Shown here piece after piece: positions 59,401-64,000 of a stretch of DNA of 64,000 bases. The notes beneath the pieces are model-generated. The model saw nothing but the letters and a program-made list of their open reading frames with translations, was not told where the DNA came from and did not search any database. Position 1 is the stretch's first letter; each line of letters opens with the position of its first letter. The translations under genes were made by a program, and so were the position numbers. The stretch is from Pseudomonas sp. URMO17WK12:I2 (lineage in GTDB: Bacteria; Pseudomonadota; Gammaproteobacteria; Pseudomonadales; Pseudomonadaceae), in assembly GCF_003253735.1 (NCBI RefSeq), contig NZ_QKYW01000002.1, positions 272,367-336,366 on the forward strand. Reading direction: 5' to 3'.

Positions 59401-59522
59401 GCTGGGGAGAACGGCTCGTCGGAGCCCGATTGGCGCTCTGGATAAAGGTGGGGAAGTTTATACCCTTGGCGGCCTCCTGTCATTGCCGCACTTTCCAAGG
59501 CAATACAAGGGGTTAGCCATCC

Positions 59523-60617
59523 TCAGCGCGCTTTGCGGCGAGATGCTGGCTGAACAGGGGCATGCCCCGCGTAGGTGTCGGATCGCTTGTACAGCTCATG
59601 CACGTGGCGCAGCAGCACCATGATCACCGCCGCCACCGGCAACGCCAGCAGGATACCGGTGAAACCGAACAACTGGCCGCCGGCCATGATCGCGAAGATC
59701 ACCGCCACCGGGTGCAGGCCGATGCGATCGCCGACCAGCAGAGGTGTCAACAGCATGCCCTCGAGCAGCTGGCCGACCACGAACACTCCGGCAATCGCCA
59801 GCAAGGGATAGGGATCGCCACCGAACTGGAACACACCGGCGAGCAGCGCACTGCCTATCCCCACCACCACGCCGAGGTACGGCACGATGCTCGCGAGGCC
59901 GGCCAGCACACCGATCAACAGCCCCAGCTCCAGGCCGATGGCCATCAGGCCGACTGCATACATCGCGCCCAACGCCAGCATCACCAGCAGTTGGCCACGC
60001 AGGAAGGCACCGAGTACCTCATGACATTCGCCGACCAGCTTCACCACCACGCCTTCGTTATCGCGCGGCACCAGGCCGCGCAGCTTGCCGACCAGCAGAT
60101 CCCAGTCGCGCATCAGATAGAAACTGACCACGGGAATCAGCAGCAGGTTGGCCGCCCAGGCCATCAGCGCCAGGCTCGACGCCGTGACCTGGGAGAGCAC
60201 CAGGCCGGCGATGTCGGTGGTCTGCCCCAGGTGGCCGGACAGCGATTGCTTGAGCTGATCGAAGCGCCAGAAGCCCTCGTTCAGGCCAAGCCGGACCTGA
60301 ACCCACGGCAAGGCCTGGTTCTGCACCCAATCGAGCATCTGCGGCAACAGTTCGTAGAGCCGTACCAGCTGCTTGCCCAGCATCGGGATCAACACCAGCA
60401 GGGCCAGGGCCATCAGCAGGGTGAACAGGCTGAACACCACGATCACGCCCCAGGTGCGTGACAGCTTCAGGCGCTCCAGCCGATCGACCACTGGATCACC
60501 GAGATAGGCGATCAGGATGCCGACCAGAAACGGCGAAAGAATAGGATGCAGAACGTACAGGAAACCGCCCAACACCAGCACGGCGGCGATCCACGGCCAG
60601 CGAGACGAAACGGGCAT
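59523..60617 (-). CDS. AI-2E transporter (PerM) family membrane protein
   Basis: The 364-residue protein has about eight membrane helices and the family blocks VVSFYLMRDWD and LASIVPYLGVVVG. Proteins of this family export small molecules or Na+/H+, and the quorum-signal role does not apply to most. The ATG at 60617 has GAGG seven bases upstream; an upstream extension to 60677 enters the spacer. It lies between the DUF2066 gene and hda on the same strand, the PAO1 order. Confidence 0.9.
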   Translation of the reverse strand: MPVSSRWPWIAAVLVLGGFLYVLHPILSPFLVGILIAYLGDPVVDRLERLKLSRTWGVIVVFSLFTLLMALALLVLIPMLGKQLVRLYELLPQMLDWVQNQALPWVQVRLGLNEGFWRFDQLKQSLSGHLGQTTDIAGLVLSQVTASSLALMAWAANLLLIPVVSFYLMRDWDLLVGKLRGLVPRDNEGVVVKLVGECHEVLGAFLRGQLLVMLALGAMYAVGLMAIGLELGLLIGVLAGLASIVPYLGVVVGIGSALLAGVFQFGGDPYPLLAIAGVFVVGQLLEGMLLTPLLVGDRIGLHPVAVIFAIMAGGQLFGFTGILLALPVAAVIMVLLRHVHELYKRSDTYAGHAPVQPASRRKAR

Positions 60618-60720
60618 GCTCGATCCTCGGAAAACAAATGACAGGTCAGTGCGCACTCGCAAAACGACCTCAGCCAAGGCCGAGGTCGTCGAAAGCGAAG
60701 CGGTTCAGATGAGCGGCAGT

Positions 60721-61821
60721 CTACCAGCGAAAATACAGGACATCGCCACGGGGTTTGGCATCGACTGCCGGCGGAGTAGCTTGAGGCTGCGCGGGCGACT
60801 GGCTGGCGTCGACCGGTTGCTGGGGCTCGGCGGAGGCTTGCGGCTCGACGGGCGCCGGCGCCTCGGCGGCCAGTTCGGCAGCCGACACCTCATGCAGCTG
60901 CAGCAGGCCCAGCTGCGTGCGCAACTGCTCGGCGCTGGCACTGACCTGGTAGATCAGCCGGTCGGCCTCTACCGATTGCAGCTGCGCGCCGAAGGGTTCG
61001 AGTACCCGCTGCAGTTCCGCGTAACGCGACAGATCGGCACCGATGACTTCCACGGTCTGCGTCGAGCTGGCGCCCGGGGCGACCACGAAACGCGGCGCCA
61101 ACCGCTCGCTTATCGCCAGCAACACGGCATCGGCCAACGCGGCCTGATCGGCCCCCTCGGCCTTGCCCTGCTCGCGCTCCTCACCCAGCCACAGTTGCCA
61201 GTTGGCCTGCCACTTGCCGTCCGCTTCGCTGGCTCGTACCGCCAGCAAGGCGTCGGCGCCATAGCGCTCGGATGCCGCACGCAGCTCACCCGGGTCCTTG
61301 GCACCCAGGGTTTCCTTGGTCGCCACCAACTGCTCGCTGAGATCGGCCAACGGCAGGCGCAATGGCAGGCCGCGGTGCTGAGCCGCCTCGCGCAGCGGCT
61401 CGGCAGCGGCCTGGCCATCACCGACCATATTGGCGCCATCGACCGTTTCGTTCAGCCACCAGGCGAGGATCGCCGGGCGGTTGACGCCCCACAACGGCAA
61501 GCCGGCCTGGCGCAGGGAGCGGTCGGTCGACACCGCATCGAAGTCGACCACCAAATGATCACCTTCATAACCGTACTGGCTGATGATCTGCTGAGGATCC
61601 TTGCGCAACTCGGTCAGCGCGCTGCCCTTGATGGCGTCAGGCTTGCCGGTCAGGCGCAGCACCAGCGTGTCGACCGCGCGCTGCAAGGCGGCATCGCGCT
61701 CCTCGGGCTGCTGGCTGGCAACCGTCTCGCGCACCTGATAAAGGTCACTCACGGTAGCCGCCAGGGTCGGCAGGCTCAGCAGTGACAGACAGAGAAGCAG
61801 GGGGCGGAAGGTCGGGCGCAT
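60721..61821 (-). CDS. DUF2066 family exported protein
   Basis: The 366-residue protein has a signal peptide (MRPTFRPLLLCLSLLSLPTLAA, cleavage near residue 21). The DUF2066 domain follows (about 25-320), with blocks such as LRLTGKPDAI and VDFDAVSTDRSLRQAGLPLWG. It ends in a Pro/Ala/Gln-rich tail (about 325-366). It is periplasmic and of unknown function. The start at 61821 is set by the signal peptide. It is divergent from purM with a 283-base spacer in which I see no clear operator. Confidence 0.87.
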   Translation of the reverse strand: MRPTFRPLLLCLSLLSLPTLAATVSDLYQVRETVASQQPEERDAALQRAVDTLVLRLTGKPDAIKGSALTELRKDPQQIISQYGYEGDHLVVDFDAVSTDRSLRQAGLPLWGVNRPAILAWWLNETVDGANMVGDGQAAAEPLREAAQHRGLPLRLPLADLSEQLVATKETLGAKDPGELRAASERYGADALLAVRASEADGKWQANWQLWLGEEREQGKAEGADQAALADAVLLAISERLAPRFVVAPGASSTQTVEVIGADLSRYAELQRVLEPFGAQLQSVEADRLIYQVSASAEQLRTQLGLLQLHEVSAAELAAEAPAPVEPQASAEPQQPVDASQSPAQPQATPPAVDAKPRGDVLYFRW

Positions 61822-62104
61822 GAACGGAAAACTCTCGGCTGAAAAAGGCGGCGCGCGGTAACAGGCCGTGGCGCTATACCTTAGGGGCTGTTGCCATGGC
61901 ATCGCAAGCACGCAGCCAATACACCAGCGCAAGCTGGCCTGGGTGTGACCCGCGAGGCGCGGCCAGGGTTCACCAGCAACCGGCCCGGCACTCGGCGCGG
62001 TGACTGGCCGCTGCCGGGCAAGCCTGATAAAATCGCGCGCCTTCGCAGAACGGCCCTGACGGGCCGACGCTATTCCGACTTTCCCCTTCCAAAGGCCTGG
62101 ATCT

Positions 62105-63163
62105 ATGAGCAAGCAACCCTCCATCAGCTACAAGGACGCAGGTGTGGATATCGACGCGGGCGAAGCCCTGGTCGAACGCATCAAGGGCGTAGCCAAGCGC
62201 ACTGCCCGTCCTGAAGTCATGGGTGGCCTGGGTGGCTTCGGCGCCCTGTGCGAGATCCCGGCCGGCTACAAGCAACCGGTTCTGGTCAGCGGCACCGACG
62301 GCGTGGGCACCAAGCTGCGCCTGGCGCTGAACCTCAACAAGCACGACAGCATCGGCCAGGACCTGGTCGCCATGTGCGTCAACGACCTGGTGGTGTGTGG
62401 CGCCGAGCCGCTGTTCTTCCTCGACTACTACGCCACCGGCAAGCTCAACGTCGACGTTGCGGCCACCGTGGTCACCGGCATCGGTGCCGGCTGCGAACTG
62501 GCTGGCTGTTCGCTGGTTGGCGGCGAAACCGCCGAGATGCCGGGCATGTACGAAGGCGAAGACTACGACCTGGCCGGTTTCTGCGTGGGTGTGGTCGAGA
62601 AGGCCGAGATCATCGACGGCTCCAGGGTCGCCACTGGCGATGCACTGATCGCGCTGCCCTCCTCCGGCCCGCACTCCAATGGCTACTCGCTGATCCGCAA
62701 GATTCTCGAAGTCTCCGGCACCGATATCGAAAACACCGAACTCTATGGCAAGCCACTGGCCGACCTGCTGATGGCGCCGACGCGCATCTACGTCAAGCCG
62801 CTGCTCAAACTGATCAAGGACACCGGCGCAGTCAAGGCCATGGCCCACATCACTGGCGGCGGCCTGCTCGACAATATCCCACGCGTGCTGCCGGACAACG
62901 CCCAGGCAGTGGTCGACGTGGCCAGTTGGCAGCGCCCGGCGGTGTTCGACTTCCTGCAGGAAAAAGGCAACGTCGACGAGCACGAAATGCACCGTGTGCT
63001 GAACTGCGGCGTGGGCATGGTCATCTGCGTTGCCCAGGATCAGGTCGACATCGCTCTGCAAACCCTGCGTGCCGCTGGCGAGCAGCCGTGGGTGATCGGC
63101 CAGATCGCCGAAGCCGCAGAAGGCGCCGAGCGCGTGGTCCTGAACAACCTGAAAAGCCACTGA
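62105..63163 (+). CDS. purM: Phosphoribosylformylglycinamidine cyclo-ligase
   Basis: The 352-residue PurM closes the imidazole ring of AIR in purine synthesis. Typical blocks are [44 protein letters not shown] and [16 protein letters not shown]. It is followed 11 bases later by purN, the standard purMN operon, in the same relative position as PAO1 PA0945-PA0944. Confidence 0.97.
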   Translation: MSKQPSISYKDAGVDIDAGEALVERIKGVAKRTARPEVMGGLGGFGALCEIPAGYKQPVLVSGTDGVGTKLRLALNLNKHDSIGQDLVAMCVNDLVVCGAEPLFFLDYYATGKLNVDVAATVVTGIGAGCELAGCSLVGGETAEMPGMYEGEDYDLAGFCVGVVEKAEIIDGSRVATGDALIALPSSGPHSNGYSLIRKILEVSGTDIENTELYGKPLADLLMAPTRIYVKPLLKLIKDTGAVKAMAHITGGGLLDNIPRVLPDNAQAVVDVASWQRPAVFDFLQEKGNVDEHEMHRVLNCGVGMVICVAQDQVDIALQTLRAAGEQPWVIGQIAEAAEGAERVVLNNLKSH

Positions 63164-63174
63164 ATAGGCACCTA

Positions 63175-63849
63175 ATGCCGCGATCCTGCAATGTAGTGGT
63201 GCTGCTGTCGGGCACCGGCAGCAATCTTCAGGCGCTGATCGACAGCACCGCTGATGGCGAAAACCCGGTGCGCATCGCCGCGGTGATCGCCAACCGCAGC
63301 GATGCCTATGGCCTGCAACGCGCGCAGGCCGCTGGCATCGCCACCCGGGTGCTCGAGCACGGTGATTACCTGGGACGCGACGCCTTCGATGCCGCGTTGA
63401 TGCAGGCCATCGATGCCTTCGCCCCACAGCTGGTGGTACTCGCCGGCTTCATGCGCATCCTCACGCCGGGATTCGTTCGCCATTACCACGGCCGCCTGCT
63501 GAACATCCATCCCTCGCTGCTACCGCGCCACAAGGGCCTGCATACCCATCAGCGCGCCCTGGAAGCGGGTGACACCGAGCACGGCTGCAGCGTGCACTTC
63601 GTGACCGAGGAACTCGATGGTGGCCCTCTGGTCGTACAGGCAGTAATCCCGGTTCATTCGCAGGACACGGCCACCAGCCTGGCGCAACGGGTTCATGCCC
63701 AGGAGCACCGGATCTATCCGCTGGCCGTACGTTGGTTCGCCGAGGGACGCTTGCAGCTAACGCCAGCAGGTCCTCAGTTCGACGGTGTCGCATTGCCGCC
63801 CACCGGTCACCCCATCAACAGCAAGGAGACTCCATGCGCCGCGCCCTAA
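63175..63849 (+). CDS. purN: Phosphoribosylglycinamide formyltransferase (GAR transformylase)
   Basis: The 224-residue PurN transfers the formyl group from 10-formyl-THF to GAR. The phosphate loop is LLSGTGSNLQALI, the catalytic Asn and His are in LLNIHPSLLP, and the Asp is in FVTEELDGG. The ATG at 63175 is the only family-consistent start. It is co-transcribed with purM and overlaps the next gene by 16 bases. Confidence 0.97.
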   Translation: MPRSCNVVVLLSGTGSNLQALIDSTADGENPVRIAAVIANRSDAYGLQRAQAAGIATRVLEHGDYLGRDAFDAALMQAIDAFAPQLVVLAGFMRILTPGFVRHYHGRLLNIHPSLLPRHKGLHTHQRALEAGDTEHGCSVHFVTEELDGGPLVVQAVIPVHSQDTATSLAQRVHAQEHRIYPLAVRWFAEGRLQLTPAGPQFDGVALPPTGHPINSKETPCAAP

Positions 63850-64000
63850 TGCTTGCCCTGGCGTTGTTCAGCCTGCCTGCCCTCGCCGCAGAGCCGAAGC
63901 CCTTCTCCGCCAGCTACACCGCCGATTGGAAACAGGTGCCGGTCAGCGGCTCCGCCGAACGCAGCCTGCAGAAGCTCGATGATGGCCGCTGGCAGTTGGT
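63834..64000 (+). CDS. DUF3108 family periplasmic protein, N-terminal part
   Basis: Only the first 55 residues are inside the window. They show a signal peptide (MRRALMLALALFSLPALA, cleavage near residue 18-19) and FSASYTADWKQVPVSGSAER, the opening of DUF3108 proteins. The start has AAGGAG five bases upstream and overlaps the end of purN by 16 bases, so it is part of the purMN operon. Function unknown. The gene continues beyond the window. Confidence 0.85.
   Translation, partial: MRRALMLALALFSLPALAAEPKPFSASYTADWKQVPVSGSAERSLQKLDDGRWQL

Noticed and set aside
61822..62124. 101-residue N-terminal extension of the DUF2066 protein
   Set aside because: The signal peptide begins at the chosen ATG, and the extension overlaps the purM start region.

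Overview
The window looks like a chromosomal segment of a high-GC Pseudomonas. The best indicators are near-canonical Pseudomonas proteins (OprL/Pal beginning MEMLKFGK, an AspRS carrying H31 and G82, Dps, a PutA without the DNA-binding domain), gene order that follows P. aeruginosa PAO1 over long stretches as I remember it, Anr-type FNR boxes and Pseudomonas REP-like palindromes. The hairpin repeats of the GTAGGATGGGT and GTAGGGTGGA types would fit the mendocina/oleovorans/alcaligenes side of the genus, but I cannot place the species.

Left part (1-24.7 kb) is a mosaic of conserved cassettes. It holds the end of a PucR/CdaR-type regulator with cytosine deaminase codA; a three-gene HlyD/DUF1656/FUSC efflux operon behind a MarR-like palindrome; a 38-residue ccoM-like cbb3 oxidase subunit under tandem Anr boxes; alkB with two small genes; rapA; an aldo/keto reductase divergent from a 1036-residue bifunctional penicillin-binding protein; a VF530 protein; and the proline genes putA and putP. 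These are followed by an animal-type serine dehydratase with a variant M19 dipeptidase, the autotransporter esterase estA and an orphan serine recombinase. REP-like and other palindromic repeats are concentrated in the spacers of this half.

Right part (24.7-64 kb) is a conserved housekeeping block. Its order is purC (an unusual long form), bamC, dapA, gcvR, bcp, tusA, bepA, nadA, ilvE, tRNA-Lys, queC, queE, cpoB, pal, tolB, tolA, tolR, tolQ, ybgC, ruvB, ruvA, ruvC, yebC, aspS, dps, a cold-shock/membrane fusion, slyX, a HIT protein, an OprD porin, proS, a lipoprotein, acylphosphatase, a TlpA-like lipoprotein, a PilZ-like protein, yihY, arsC-like, wrbA, hda, an AI-2E family permease, a DUF2066 protein, purM, purN and a DUF3108 protein. 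The genes serve envelope integrity (Tol-Pal, BamC, BepA), queuosine synthesis, recombination (RuvABC), lysine, NAD and purine synthesis, and translation.

I see no prophage, CRISPR array, complete transposon or defence island. The best leads are the Anr-controlled ccoM, the long-type purC at a synteny break beside a recombinase and 120-bp-spaced repeats, the serine dehydratase/dipeptidase pair with an altered metal motif, spaced repeats upstream of putA that could be an AraC-family operator, and an apparently empty tRNA-Lys integration site.
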